64,000 nt of DNA from an uncultured Prevotella sp. (GCA_945875635.1 CAMCLD010000006.1:1-64000); one strand, 5' to 3'; positions 1 to 10,930 are shown, counted from the first letter of the stretch. Numbers and translations are program-made. The notes: generated by a model from the letters alone, not told the origin.

Positions 1-43
1 GCTCAGGAACTTATAAATAAAGTTAAATTATAGTGTTGCGGAA

Positions 44-418
44 TTAAGGATTTTTCTTTTTTCCTTTGAAATTGGGGTGTTCATGATCAAATCTTCTTTC
101 TTTTCTCACAGGATTGTCATGCTTCCACATATAATCCATCGACAGATGAACCATCAGGGAAAATGCGACAACCATAACGGCATTGGATATCCAGAACTGT
201 CTGTGCTTACCTTTAAGGTAGTTTGGGAATAGCCAGTAGCAATTCACATAATACACTATCAGTATCGCACAGGGGTGTGTGGAAAGAAGAAGGAAACGAC
301 CAAACGTCACGTCCTGCATAGGACGGATGAATGTGAATGGCATCATGAACAATGCCACCCACACCATTAGCTGCAACCAGAAATTACCCTCTCTGAGTAT
401 TCCAAATATCTTGTTCAT
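44..418 (-). CDS. Short membrane protein resembling the N-terminal transmembrane part of a LytS-type sensor histidine kinase; no kinase domain
   Basis: 124 aa, hydrophobic helices, YYVNCYWLFPNYLKGKHRQFW motif; TAA stop at 44-46. Confidence 0.5.
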   Translation of the reverse strand: MNKIFGILREGNFWLQLMVWVALFMMPFTFIRPMQDVTFGRFLLLSTHPCAILIVYYVNCYWLFPNYLKGKHRQFWISNAVMVVAFSLMVHLSMDYMWKHDNPVRKERRFDHEHPNFKGKKKNP

Positions 419-446
419 CCAATCGTGTTATGTATGGTTTTTAATG

Positions 447-1685
447 TCACTCATATCTTATCGCCTCTATAGGGTCAAGCTTTGACGCTTTCTTGGCAGG
501 ATACCATCCAAAGAACACACCCGTAAACGTACATACAGCGAAACTCATGATGATGCTCCATAACTGTATGGACACTGGCCAATGTGCCAGAGCGTTTACT
601 GCGTATGTTGCCCCTACTCCTAAAAGGACGCCTATCACTCCTCCACTGACACTTAGCAGTATGGATTCTATTAGGAACTGGTTTAGTATGTCAATGGCGC
701 GTGCGCCGACACTCATTCTCAGTCCAATCTCTCGTGTGCGTTCCGTCACGCTGACATACATTATGTTCATGATTCCTATACCTCCTACAATGAGAGATAT
801 TCCAGCTACACATCCCAGCAGGATTGTAAGCATGTCGGTCGTTGAGTTCATCATGCTTGCAAGCTCTTCCTGCGACCTGATGTTAAAGTCATCGCTGTCT
901 GCTTCTGTTGTCTCAGTGGCATCCTTTAGCTTGTGGGTCCTACGCAGGATTGTCGTCATCTCTTCCGTTGCCTGCTCTGTCACACCTTCTGTAATGGCAG
1001 ATGCTATTATCTGTTGCAGGTATGTCTGCGCTTGTATTCTTTTCATCACGGAAGTATATGGAGCAAGAACGTAGTCATCCTGGTCCATACCCATTGAGTT
1101 ATAGCCTTTCTTCTCCATGACACCAATGACTCTGAATGGAATAGACTTGAAACGTATAACCTTACCTATAGGGTCAGAACCATCTGGGAACAGGTTGTCC
1201 ACCACAGTCTGTCCGAGCAGACATACCTTTGCACTGCTCTTTATGTCAGCATCGGTGAACATCTCTCCCTCTGCCACTTTAAGTTGCCTAATCTCAAGGT
1301 AGTCCTGGTTTGCACCAGTTATCGAAGATGGCACATTCTGATTGCCATAGATAAACTGTCCTGACGATGACACTGTAGGACTTATAGCTTTTATATACTT
1401 GCATTCGTCCCTCAGTGCTTCATAATCGGTAAGTTTCAACGTCTCCATTGAGGAGGCATCCTGCTGCACACCTCCCCTTCTGTCGGCACCCGGCGAAATC
1501 ATAATCATGTTGGAACCCATCTGGGATATATTAGCCTGTATGCTTTCCTTCGTGCCTTGGCCGATAGCAAGCATGGTGATAACCGAAGCAATGCCTATGA
1601 TTATCCCAAGTGCCGTAAGGAATGCCCGCGTCTTGTTGGCAGCTATCGCCTTAAGGGCTATCTTCAATAGATTGGCGTAATTCAT
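447..1685 (-). CDS. MacB-like ABC transporter permease (FtsX family)
   Basis: MNYANLLKIALKAIAANKTRAFLTALGIIIGIASVITM N-terminus, MacB periplasmic core and C-terminal FtsX helices; the ORF track start at 1760 is probably too long. Confidence 0.9.
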   Translation of the reverse strand: MNYANLLKIALKAIAANKTRAFLTALGIIIGIASVITMLAIGQGTKESIQANISQMGSNMIMISPGADRRGGVQQDASSMETLKLTDYEALRDECKYIKAISPTVSSSGQFIYGNQNVPSSITGANQDYLEIRQLKVAEGEMFTDADIKSSAKVCLLGQTVVDNLFPDGSDPIGKVIRFKSIPFRVIGVMEKKGYNSMGMDQDDYVLAPYTSVMKRIQAQTYLQQIIASAITEGVTEQATEEMTTILRRTHKLKDATETTEADSDDFNIRSQEELASMMNSTTDMLTILLGCVAGISLIVGGIGIMNIMYVSVTERTREIGLRMSVGARAIDILNQFLIESILLSVSGGVIGVLLGVGATYAVNALAHWPVSIQLWSIIMSFAVCTFTGVFFGWYPAKKASKLDPIEAIRYE

Positions 1686-1756
1686 TATAAGTATGTTTTT
1701 AATGTTCCAGCAAGGTTTGCACATATCCTTACAATGTTCAACCTGCTTGCTTATCA

Positions 1757-2509
1757 TCACTCATCTGTATTCTTTGGCAAAGCGGCAAGTCCCTCTGCGG
1801 CTGACAGGATGTTCATGTTTATCTCGTCGCTGATAACCCTTCCATCACGCAACTGTATGTTCCGGCTGGAATAGTTGGCTATGTCAGGATTATGGGTCAC
1901 GAATATGATTGTGCGTCCCTCTGCGTGCAATTTTTGGAAAAGGACGAGTATCTCGAAAGATGTTCTTGTATCAAGGTTTCCTGTTGCCTCGTCTGCAAGG
2001 ATTACAGCAGGATTGTTTACAAGTGCCCGGGCTATGGCTACTCTCTGCATCTGTCCTCCTGACATCTGGTTTGACTTATGGTAAAGTCTTTCACCAAGCC
2101 CCACAGCCTTGAGCGCATTGACAGAACGCTCCCTTCGCTCTTTTGACGACACCTCGCTATTGTACATGAGAGGCAGTTCAACATTCTCAACACTTGTGGT
2201 CTTGGGCAGCAGGTTGTAGTTCTGGAATATGAATCCTATCTTTCTGTTCCTCAATACCGCTCTCTCTGATTTTGACATTGTCCGCACTGCCACACCATCA
2301 AGATAATACTCGCCGCTCGACGGCGTGTCAAGACATCCAAGCTGGTTGAGCAACGTTGATTTTCCAGAACCAGACTTACCCATGATAGTGACAAATTCAC
2401 CCTCATATATCTTGAACGATACGCCACGCAACGCATGTACTGTCTCATTGCCGACAGTGAAGTCGCGTTTTACATCCTTTAGTTCTATTACTATCTTCTT
2501 ATCCTGCAT
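1757..2509 (-). CDS. ABC transporter ATP-binding protein (MacB/LolD type)
   Basis: Walker A GKSGSGKST, signature MSGGQMQRVAIARAL, Walker B VILADEATGNLD. Confidence 0.93.
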   Translation of the reverse strand: MQDKKIVIELKDVKRDFTVGNETVHALRGVSFKIYEGEFVTIMGKSGSGKSTLLNQLGCLDTPSSGEYYLDGVAVRTMSKSERAVLRNRKIGFIFQNYNLLPKTTSVENVELPLMYNSEVSSKERRERSVNALKAVGLGERLYHKSNQMSGGQMQRVAIARALVNNPAVILADEATGNLDTRTSFEILVLFQKLHAEGRTIIFVTHNPDIANYSSRNIQLRDGRVISDEINMNILSAAEGLAALPKNTDE

Positions 2510-2622
2510 GACTACAAACAACAATTAATCTAACGTTTTCGTTAAGCCTGATGAGCAGAGCCAAGCTTGCTTGAGCTATGCCATGGCGAGAAAAGGTACA
2601 TGAATTGAACTATTCATTCACA

Positions 2623-3840
2623 TCATTTCTTCTTCTTTCCCGGAGGTCCAGGTGCAAACGGACTTGTCTCTTGTTCAGGGGCGTTCTGCTCTTCTCCTCC
2701 AGTCACCTTAATGTCAGAAATTATACTTTCTCCAGGAGACACGCCATCGAGTATTTGTGTCTTTATGCCATCTGTCATTCCTACAGATACTTTCCTTGCA
2801 ACAATACTGCCTTCTTTCAACACCCACACCTTGTTCTTGGCATTGACATCCACAATCTTTCTGTTTCCTACGGTTTCCTTGGTTGGTGTGAAACGCAAGG
2901 CTTTTGATGGCACACATGTCACGCCGGTTTTCTCTGATGTATAGATTGTGACACTTGCCGTTAAGCCGGGCTTTAGTTTCAGGTCGGAATTCGGTGCACT
3001 TATAACGACTTCGTACGTTACGACATTATTATTAGTAGTTGCTTCCTGCCTTACTTGCATCACACGACCTGTGAAGGTGTCATCGGGATAAGCATCAACA
3101 GTAAACGTCACCCTCTCTCCTTCTTTTACATTACCTATATCTGCCTCATCAACATCTGCCACGACCTGCATGTTGGTAAGGTCTTTGGCGATGGTGAACA
3201 GCTCTGGCGTACTGAAACTCGCAGCAACAGTCTGTCCCTCTTCCACACTCTTGGACAATACCACACCATCAATAGGCGATGTAATGGTTGCATAGCCAAG
3301 GTTGGTCTTTGCCTTTGCCACATTCTGCTCCATTACACCTATCTGTGCCTTAGCCTTGTCAACGGCCTCACATGCAGTCAGATATGACAGGCGTGCAGTC
3401 TCATAGTCGTCAGCACTCACCAGTCCCTTGTTGAAGAGGGTCGTGTAGCGCTGATAGTTGGCTTTCTGATAGTTGAGTGTTGACACCTGGCTCTGATATT
3501 CGCTTCTTGCAGACTCCAGGTTACTCTGAGCTGACGACAGTTCACTCAGGAGATTTGTCTTGTCAAGTTCTGCTATCACCTGTCCCTTTCTGACCACTGA
3601 ATTGTAATCAACATATAGTTTGCTCACGATACCTGAGACCTGCGTACCTACAGAGACTGACGTTACAGGTTCTATTGTACCTGTAGCCGTAATGCTGTTC
3701 TGGATATTGCCCGTTTCAACTTTAACGGTCTCGAAACTTATCTCTTCCTTTGGTTTCCTTTGACTGAACAAGAAAATAACCACAGCCACAATAGCAATGA
3801 CCCCAACAGGAACCCATATCTTGGAAATTCTTTTCTTCAT
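2623..3840 (-). CDS. Efflux periplasmic adaptor (MacA/HlyD family)
   Basis: N-terminal TM, lipoyl/hairpin architecture, GTIEPVTSVSVGTQVSGIVSKLYVDYNS. Confidence 0.9.
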   Translation of the reverse strand: MKKRISKIWVPVGVIAIVAVVIFLFSQRKPKEEISFETVKVETGNIQNSITATGTIEPVTSVSVGTQVSGIVSKLYVDYNSVVRKGQVIAELDKTNLLSELSSAQSNLESARSEYQSQVSTLNYQKANYQRYTTLFNKGLVSADDYETARLSYLTACEAVDKAKAQIGVMEQNVAKAKTNLGYATITSPIDGVVLSKSVEEGQTVAASFSTPELFTIAKDLTNMQVVADVDEADIGNVKEGERVTFTVDAYPDDTFTGRVMQVRQEATTNNNVVTYEVVISAPNSDLKLKPGLTASVTIYTSEKTGVTCVPSKALRFTPTKETVGNRKIVDVNAKNKVWVLKEGSIVARKVSVGMTDGIKTQILDGVSPGESIISDIKVTGGEEQNAPEQETSPFAPGPPGKKKK

Positions 3841-3881
3841 TTTGTTAATGGTTTTATTATGTTTACATTTCAAGGATTCTA

Positions 3882-5225
3882 TTACATCTTGCCATTGGCA
3901 TAGAATTTCAACATCAGAATATTAAGTATTGCCATATATTTACTCTCAAGCTCATTTTGCTTGGCAGAGAGAAGATTGTTCTTTCCTGTCATTAGTTCAA
4001 CTATATTCTTAAGCCCAAGACTGAACTGCTCGCTCAGCAAGTCATAACTCTCTTGCTGACTCTGAGTGTTTACCTTTGCTGCCTTGTACTTGCTCTGACT
4101 GTCAACAGCCTGTATCCAATAGTTCTCTATATTCGACGACAGTTGGGTCTCAAGATTCTTCAGTTCAAGTTCGTTGCTCATCCTCGACAAGACTGCCTTG
4201 TTGACAGCTGTCTTAGTCTTTCGGTTGTCAAGCAAAGGTATAGAGACTGTAAATCCTGCCGCCATGCTCATGTTTGTCTTCAGCTGACTGCCCCATCCGT
4301 CATTGCTCATTGTCGTGGTGTTCGTTGACAAAGAGGAAACGAGACCAATGGTTGGCATCTTCTGTGCCTTGGCTATCTCCAGACTAACATCACCGGACTC
4401 TATCGCAATCTTCTGGGCGCGAATCTCAGGTCTGGTAGAAAGGGCACTGTTATAGACACTCAACATCGATGGTATCTCGGCGAGTGCATCTCCGTCTAAG
4501 CTGCCTGCTGCCTCTATGTCAAAAGGCTCATTGTCGGTAATCTCAAGAAGTTCTTTTAATTGACGCTTGAAATTACGGACATTGCTCTCTGCCGCTACTA
4601 CATTATATTCATCCTGTGCTCTCTGGGCGGTAAGCTGTGCAAGGTCTGCTCTACTCATCTTGCCAACCTCTACCATTACCTTGCCCCTATTCTCATTGAC
4701 TTTACTCGCCTCAAGAGTCTGCCTTGTCACCTCAACAGCCTCTTTGGAATATAGTATTTGATAATATAGCATCGTAATCTGTTCGTGAATACTGTTTGCC
4801 ATTGTGGCAGAATCGGCTACAGCCTGTTGCTCTGAGAGATTATTAAGCCTTATCTGGTTTCTTGTACGCTTTCCATCCCATACGGTCCAGTTGAGATTTA
4901 TGCCATAACTTCCATTGTAATACAACTTGTCAACACTCGACTGCACATAGCCATTTGCAACAGTAGCTCCTCCCTCTTCTGGGAAAGGACGAAGTATTAA
5001 GCTCTGGCTGGTTGATGCATCAAGAGAGGGCAATAATGCTGATTTCGACTCAAGCATGTCCTCGTGTGCAGACAATCTGGTTATTGATGCTTTCTTTAAG
5101 GATATATTATTCTGTGCAGCATAATCAAGACATTCCTTTAATGTCCATGTCTTAGCCGAAGCATATTCTGTCATAAATATGGAACAGAATAATATTACTA
5201 ACAATCTACCTTTATATATTCTCAT
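3882..5225 (-). CDS. TolC-family outer membrane efflux protein
   Basis: Signal peptide, WTLKECLDYAAQNN, coiled-coil OEP repeats; operon with MacA/MacB homologues. Confidence 0.9.
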   Translation of the reverse strand: MRIYKGRLLVILFCSIFMTEYASAKTWTLKECLDYAAQNNISLKKASITRLSAHEDMLESKSALLPSLDASTSQSLILRPFPEEGGATVANGYVQSSVDKLYYNGSYGINLNWTVWDGKRTRNQIRLNNLSEQQAVADSATMANSIHEQITMLYYQILYSKEAVEVTRQTLEASKVNENRGKVMVEVGKMSRADLAQLTAQRAQDEYNVVAAESNVRNFKRQLKELLEITDNEPFDIEAAGSLDGDALAEIPSMLSVYNSALSTRPEIRAQKIAIESGDVSLEIAKAQKMPTIGLVSSLSTNTTTMSNDGWGSQLKTNMSMAAGFTVSIPLLDNRKTKTAVNKAVLSRMSNELELKNLETQLSSNIENYWIQAVDSQSKYKAAKVNTQSQQESYDLLSEQFSLGLKNIVELMTGKNNLLSAKQNELESKYMAILNILMLKFYANGKM

Positions 5226-5630
5226 TTTATATATAAATAATTTAAGTTCCTGAATTTATCAATACTATGGAAAGTAAAGAAGTTATCGTTACCTACGGTC
5301 GCTGGGAGGAAGGAAAGTAAACATGAATCATAAATCTATGGCAAAAGTAACAATTATAGTTGGATATGACACACAAAATTACACCTTTATACAATATTAG
5401 CAGAGAATAGAAAATATTCCACCGATACAAAACCGTCATTTAACACCTATTAATGATAGTTCATCGAGAAAACAAGTATTCTCGAATATAGTAAACAGCA
5501 CGTACTGCAAGCGCATGCCAATTGAGAAACCAGAAATCGACTTTTGTAATAAAACGCATTCGCTGTTACATCGAGAAATACGGATAAACTGTCATAGTTA
5601 CATGGTCATGTTGACATTGCAAGTTATATC

Positions 5631-5752
5631 GCAAAGCATTGCATGAGGGATAGCAAAGCATTGCAAGTTACATCGCAAAGCATTGCAAGTGCCATCGCAA
5701 AGCTTTGCAGGAGGGATAGCAAAGCTTTGCAAATTCCATTGCAAAGCTTTGC
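5631..5752. repeat. Array A: six copies of 12-bp palindromic core GCAAAGC[A/T]TTGC at exact 22-bp pitch
   Basis: Cores start at 5631, 5653, 5675, 5697, 5719, 5741; 10-bp spacers of two alternating kinds (ANGAGGGATA; AARTKMCATC-like). Confidence 0.95.
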
Positions 5753-5776
5753 ATGAAAAATCAAATGCAAAAAAAA

Positions 5777-5821
5777 TGGGTGGCATCAAGATGGTAAAAC
5801 TACCAATGAAGCCACCCTTTT
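5777..5821 (-). terminator. Hairpin terminator downstream of nuoN
   Basis: gggtggc...gccaccc stem with inner tggta/tacca; T8 tract on the minus strand. Confidence 0.7.
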
Positions 5822-5870
5822 ACACACCATCCGAAAGTTGCCGGACAGTTATTTCAATTCACAAGCCAAC

Positions 5871-7346
5871 CTACACAGAAGCATTAATCCAGTCGAATAT
5901 GCAACTGCATACACCAAACAGGAGTACACCCACGGTGCATAGAAGGAGAGCTAATTTTGTGGAACAGTCGCTTCTAAATGCAGGCAAAGGACTTTCCGTC
6001 TTGTTGATATACATAGCCTTTACAATAAGCAGATAGTAATAAAGACTCACTACGGTATTGACAAGTGCTATGAACACTATTGCATAAGCCCATGCACTTC
6101 CTGCCTTAGCTGCTGCAAGGAAGACAAAGAACTTGCTGAACATTCCGGCAAATGGAGGAATACCTCCAAGCGAGAAGAGTGCCAATGTCATAAGGAAAGC
6201 CAGCTTTGGATTGGTCTGGTACAATCCATCATAATCCGATATGCGGGTCTTGCCATTGTTGTTCTGCTCTACGACACTTATTATTGTGAAAACGCTCATG
6301 TTGGCTACTATATATATAAGTACATAATATAGCAGGGCTGAGGCACTCATGGTCCAGTCTGTTCCAATGGTTGCAAGCATGATATAGCCTGCCTGTGAGA
6401 TAGAGCTGAATGCCATGAACCTCTTCAGTTCCTTCTGCCTTAAAGCAAACAGGTTGGCTATCGTGATACTTAACACTACAACTATGTATAGGAGCACGTG
6501 CCATTGCTGTGCCATGGAACCAAATACATGGAATAGGATGACAAGAAGCGTATAGGCTGCAGCTCCCTTGGAAATTACACTGAGATATCCAGTCACCGTT
6601 GTTGGTGCTCCCTGATAAGTGTCAGCTGTCCAGAAGTGGAAAGGCACAAGCGACAGCTTGAATCCAAGTCCACTGAAGAAGAAGACGAGTGCCAGTATCA
6701 GCATTGGTGCAATATTTCCGTCAGAGACAAGAGACTGAAGCTTGAGGGCAACGTCATCGAAATACAATGTGCCACATGCTCCATACAGAAGACTTATTCC
6801 ATAGAGCATCACTCCGCTTGAGAAGGTAGCAGTAAGGATAAATTTCGCAGCACCTTCTGCACTCTGGTTTCTGTGTTTGTCAAATGCCACTACACAGGCA
6901 AGTGGCACACTCGCCATCTCAAGTCCTAGGAAGAATATAAGGAAATGTCCGGAACTCAACATGACAAACATACCAAGAAGTGTAGAGATAATAAGCATAT
7001 AGAACTCAGCTTCAAGACTCATCACTTTATGCTTGCCGGAATTGGAATAATCACCATACAACCATGTCTTGCTCTGTATGAAAACGACAAGCGTGCCGGC
7101 TGCAAGAATAGATTTTACTATGCCTACTCCGAACGTATTACGGTACATGTCTCCAAACAGATGGACTTCTGTGGCAGACAATAATGGCGACAATATTACA
7201 GGTAGCAAAAGGACACATGCCAATGGATTTAGCCACTTGCGGTTGTCTTTAGATACGGTTGCAAAGTCTGCAACAAAAAGGATAACCAAGGCTGCCACGA
7301 GCATAGCCTCGGGAATCATATACAGGAAATCGCTATAACTGTTCAT
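5871..7346 (-). CDS. nuoN: NADH-quinone oxidoreductase subunit N
   Basis: Proton_antipo family membrane protein, last gene of nuo cluster. Confidence 0.93.
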   Translation of the reverse strand: MNSYSDFLYMIPEAMLVAALVILFVADFATVSKDNRKWLNPLACVLLLPVILSPLLSATEVHLFGDMYRNTFGVGIVKSILAAGTLVVFIQSKTWLYGDYSNSGKHKVMSLEAEFYMLIISTLLGMFVMLSSGHFLIFFLGLEMASVPLACVVAFDKHRNQSAEGAAKFILTATFSSGVMLYGISLLYGACGTLYFDDVALKLQSLVSDGNIAPMLILALVFFFSGLGFKLSLVPFHFWTADTYQGAPTTVTGYLSVISKGAAAYTLLVILFHVFGSMAQQWHVLLYIVVVLSITIANLFALRQKELKRFMAFSSISQAGYIMLATIGTDWTMSASALLYYVLIYIVANMSVFTIISVVEQNNNGKTRISDYDGLYQTNPKLAFLMTLALFSLGGIPPFAGMFSKFFVFLAAAKAGSAWAYAIVFIALVNTVVSLYYYLLIVKAMYINKTESPLPAFRSDCSTKLALLLCTVGVLLFGVCSCIFDWINASV

Positions 7347-7366
7347 CGTGAATTATATTGCGAATA

Positions 7367-8863
7367 TTAAACGGTTGCTAAATAACATATATGGTTGATG
7401 ATTGGACCAACTGCATCCTCGATAGCTCCCTGCGCCCAAATAGGAAAGAGACCAAGTCCTGCCACACATGCGATAAGGCATATTACGGCTACTCTCTCAT
7501 CCCATGTCGCATCTGTGAGTTCGAGATAATGCGGGTCCGCCACCTTCTGATACAATATCTTGCCCACTACACGCAGGATATATACAGCTGTCACTACTAT
7601 TGAGGTGCAAGCTATGATTGTAGCTGTGCGGTGGAACATGTCTGCATTCTCAAAAGAACCGACAAAGATTGTCATCTCTGCCACGAAACCGGAAAAGCCC
7701 GGTAGTCCAAGGTTTGCAAGACCGGCTATCACATAACCTACCGAAAGGAATGGCATTATCTTCATGAGTCCGCCAAGCTTCCTGACATCCCTTGTATGGG
7801 TACGACCATAAATCATACCTATAAGTGCAAAGAACAAGGCTGTCATAAGACCATGTGAAAGCATCTGAAGGATGGCACCGGTGCAAGCAGTCTTAGTCAT
7901 CATAAGCAGTGCAAACAACACAAGACCACAATGCGATACGGATGAATAAGCGTTAATATATTTCAGGTCAGTCTGTACACATGCTGACAATGCACCGTAA
8001 ACAACTGAAATAGTTGTCAGTATCAGGAATATCCAAGATAGTTCACGGGCAGCATCAGGGAGTAGGAACATTGCTATGCGGAAACATCCGTATCCACCAA
8101 GTTTCATTAGTACCCCGGCATGAAGCATGGAAACAGCCGTAGGCGCACTGGCATGACCGTCAGGTGACCATGTATGGAATGGGAACAATGCTCCGAGAAC
8201 TCCAAAGCCAATGAATATGAATGGGAAGAAGACCTTCTGTACATCTACAGGTATGGAATGCTTTTGTGCTATCTCAAGGACGTTCATCGTTTCTGCTCCA
8301 CTGAAATAGTATATACCAAGCAAGCCAAGGATAAGCAATGCCGAGCCACCCATGAGCATCAGGGTCAGCTTCATAGCAGAATACTCCTTCCTGCCACTTC
8401 CCCATACTCCAATGAGGAGGTACATCGGGATGAGTGCTACCTCATAGAACATGAACATTGTGAACATGTCGATAGAGATGAAGAATCCATATACTCCAGT
8501 GGAAAGGAGCGTAAACCAAAGGAAATATTCTTTTGTAAGTGGCTTCAACTGCCATGATGCGAATGTACCAGTGAAAACGATGATGCTGGAAAGCAGAAGC
8601 ATCACAACGGATATGCCATCGACACCGACACTATAGCAGATGTTGAATGGACTGAACCACTCAATGCTATATTGAAGAAGCATCACCTCGGTATTCCCTG
8701 CTGCCCTCTGCTGCATGAAATACAGCGTCAGCCATACAGAGAGAGCGAGAAGACAGGATGAACCAGCCACCATGACACCCCTTACCTGATTAAGACTCCT
8801 TGAAACCCATAGTCCCAAGAGCATCAGTGCCGGTATTACTACGAATAATGTTAATATACTCAT
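7367..8863 (-). CDS. nuoM: NADH-quinone oxidoreductase subunit M
   Basis: SVGVDGISVVMLLLSSIIVF, PLHTW-equivalent FPFHTWSPDGHASAPTAVSMLHAGVLMK. Confidence 0.95.
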   Translation of the reverse strand: MSILTLFVVIPALMLLGLWVSRSLNQVRGVMVAGSSCLLALSVWLTLYFMQQRAAGNTEVMLLQYSIEWFSPFNICYSVGVDGISVVMLLLSSIIVFTGTFASWQLKPLTKEYFLWFTLLSTGVYGFFISIDMFTMFMFYEVALIPMYLLIGVWGSGRKEYSAMKLTLMLMGGSALLILGLLGIYYFSGAETMNVLEIAQKHSIPVDVQKVFFPFIFIGFGVLGALFPFHTWSPDGHASAPTAVSMLHAGVLMKLGGYGCFRIAMFLLPDAARELSWIFLILTTISVVYGALSACVQTDLKYINAYSSVSHCGLVLFALLMMTKTACTGAILQMLSHGLMTALFFALIGMIYGRTHTRDVRKLGGLMKIMPFLSVGYVIAGLANLGLPGFSGFVAEMTIFVGSFENADMFHRTATIIACTSIVVTAVYILRVVGKILYQKVADPHYLELTDATWDERVAVICLIACVAGLGLFPIWAQGAIEDAVGPIINHICYLATV

Positions 8864-8929
8864 ATTATTCTAATTCGTTTATGTTTTATTATTACTGTTA
8901 TCTGATAAAAACCATCGTCATAATGTGGC

Positions 8930-10921
8930 TCACAAAGCAAGGAGGACAAGTGTGATTGCCAAGGCTCCGACAAGGAACCACAGAGCATATTGACGAACAT
9001 CTCCGCTTTGCCATGAACGGATGCTCTCTCCTGCCTCATTGGAACTCCAGGCAAGGAAGTCGAACGTTCCATCAACGACATGGCGGTCAAACCATGCTAT
9101 TGGTGTGGAGATGCAACGGAATATTATCTTATGGGTGACAAACATATAAACCTCATCCATGTAGAAGCGTTTGTAAGCAGCACGGTGGAGTTTAGGGAAT
9201 GTCTTGTAGAGCTTGTCAGCTATAGGCTGTTTCTCTCCTTTATATATATATGTGGCAAGACAAATACTGAGTATTGCAATGATAGTTGAGGTAAGGGCTA
9301 CCTGTGTATCAAAATGAATAGTGTAGTCTTTTCCATTGGCAGTGACGAAACTGCCAAAGCTACCGTCAAGTCCAGCAAAACCGGCTATCGTAGTGTAAAT
9401 ACCAACACCAACGGTGATAACACTCAACACTATCAATGGCAGAGTCATGGTGACTGGAGCCTCATGAGGAGTATGCTCAGCATGAAGTTCCTTGTTCTCT
9501 GTTCCCCAGAAAATACCATAATAGAGTCTGAACATATAGAACGCTGTCATAGCTGCCACTCCTGTCATAATCCAACCAACTACACTGCTGTATTCAAAAC
9601 ATGCAGTGATAATCTCATCCTTGGAACTGAATCCGGAGAAGAATGGTATTCCGGCTATGGCAAGGCAGGATATCAGGAAGGTGGCATGGGTAACAGGCAT
9701 GTACTTGCGCAAGCCTCCCATTGCTGACATCTCGTTGGAATGAACAGCATGGATTATACATCCTGCTCCAAGGAAAAGGCAAGCCTTGAACATAGCGTGG
9801 GTGAACAGGTGGAACATAGAAGCCATATAGCCGAGAGAACCATGTGAATCAATCACCTCGCCATGACTTCCTGGCATACATACACCAAGAGCTACCATCA
9901 TGAAAGCAATTTGGGATATGGTAGAGAATGCCAGTACCCTCTTGATGTCACTCTGGGCACATGCCACCGCAGCTGCATAGAATGCCGTAAACACACCGAC
10001 CCAGACTACAATGCTCATCTGACCTGGAGCATATTCAATCCACAATGGGAACAGTCGTGCTATCTGGAATACACCGGCAACAACCATGGTAGCGGCATGG
10101 ATAAGTGCGCTGACTGGAGTTGGACCCTCCATGGCATCAGGCAGCCATATATGCAACGGGAACATGGCACTCTTGCCAGCTCCACCAATGAACATGAGCA
10201 CAAGTGCAGTAGGCAATATGAAGCCACCTGCTGCGACAGCCTTGGCTACATCGGCAGTCAAGAATGGAGCAGCACCCTCGGCTATCTGTAGATTCTCAAT
10301 GAACGAGAAACTGAACGACTGGGTATAGTAACCAAATATGAGAATACCTATGAGGAAGAACAAATCTGCAAAACGCGTTACGATGAAAGCCTTCTTAGAG
10401 GCTGCCACAGCAGCATGAAGCGGATAATAGAATCCTATAAGCAGGTAAGAACTAACTCCTACCAGCTCCCAGAAGAGATACATCTGGAAAATGTTTGTCG
10501 CTACTACAAGTCCAAGCATGGACATCGTAAAGAGAGACAGGAATGCATAATACCTCTGGAATCCTTTCTCACCATGCATATATCCAAAAGAATAGATATG
10601 CACCATGAAACTTACAGTTGATATCACTATAAGCATCATGACGGATATAGGGTCGAGCATTATGCCCAAATCAAAATGCAGATTGCCAAGAGGCAGCCAA
10701 GTGAAATTGTATGGCACCAGTGTGGCAAATGCGCCATCAGCACACCTCTCTGCCGTGAAATAATGGAATGCCGTAACATACGACAGCAAGGTAACGATAC
10801 CAAGTGATGTGGTTCCGATAAGACCCGCTGTCTTGTGAGACATCTTCATTCCTGCCAATCCCAGTATTAAAAACGAGACAAGTGGAAGGAGTGGTATGAG
10901 ATATACAAAACTATATTCCAT
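8930..10921 (-). CDS. nuoL: NADH-quinone oxidoreductase subunit L
   Basis: MFPLHIWLPDAMEGPTPVSALIHAATMVVAGVFQ. Confidence 0.95.
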   Translation of the reverse strand: MEYSFVYLIPLLPLVSFLILGLAGMKMSHKTAGLIGTTSLGIVTLLSYVTAFHYFTAERCADGAFATLVPYNFTWLPLGNLHFDLGIMLDPISVMMLIVISTVSFMVHIYSFGYMHGEKGFQRYYAFLSLFTMSMLGLVVATNIFQMYLFWELVGVSSYLLIGFYYPLHAAVAASKKAFIVTRFADLFFLIGILIFGYYTQSFSFSFIENLQIAEGAAPFLTADVAKAVAAGGFILPTALVLMFIGGAGKSAMFPLHIWLPDAMEGPTPVSALIHAATMVVAGVFQIARLFPLWIEYAPGQMSIVVWVGVFTAFYAAAVACAQSDIKRVLAFSTISQIAFMMVALGVCMPGSHGEVIDSHGSLGYMASMFHLFTHAMFKACLFLGAGCIIHAVHSNEMSAMGGLRKYMPVTHATFLISCLAIAGIPFFSGFSSKDEIITACFEYSSVVGWIMTGVAAMTAFYMFRLYYGIFWGTENKELHAEHTPHEAPVTMTLPLIVLSVITVGVGIYTTIAGFAGLDGSFGSFVTANGKDYTIHFDTQVALTSTIIAILSICLATYIYKGEKQPIADKLYKTFPKLHRAAYKRFYMDEVYMFVTHKIIFRCISTPIAWFDRHVVDGTFDFLAWSSNEAGESIRSWQSGDVRQYALWFLVGALAITLVLLAL

Positions 10922-10930
10922 GACTGATAA

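Noticed and set aside
5615-5760. CRISPR-like array
   Set aside because: Repeats are 12 bp with 10-bp spacers that are themselves similar; no cas genes nearby. Treated as a palindrome array.
5598-5789. 63-aa minus ORF with repeated CNLQCFAIP words
   Set aside because: Translation of the 22-bp palindrome array, not a gene.
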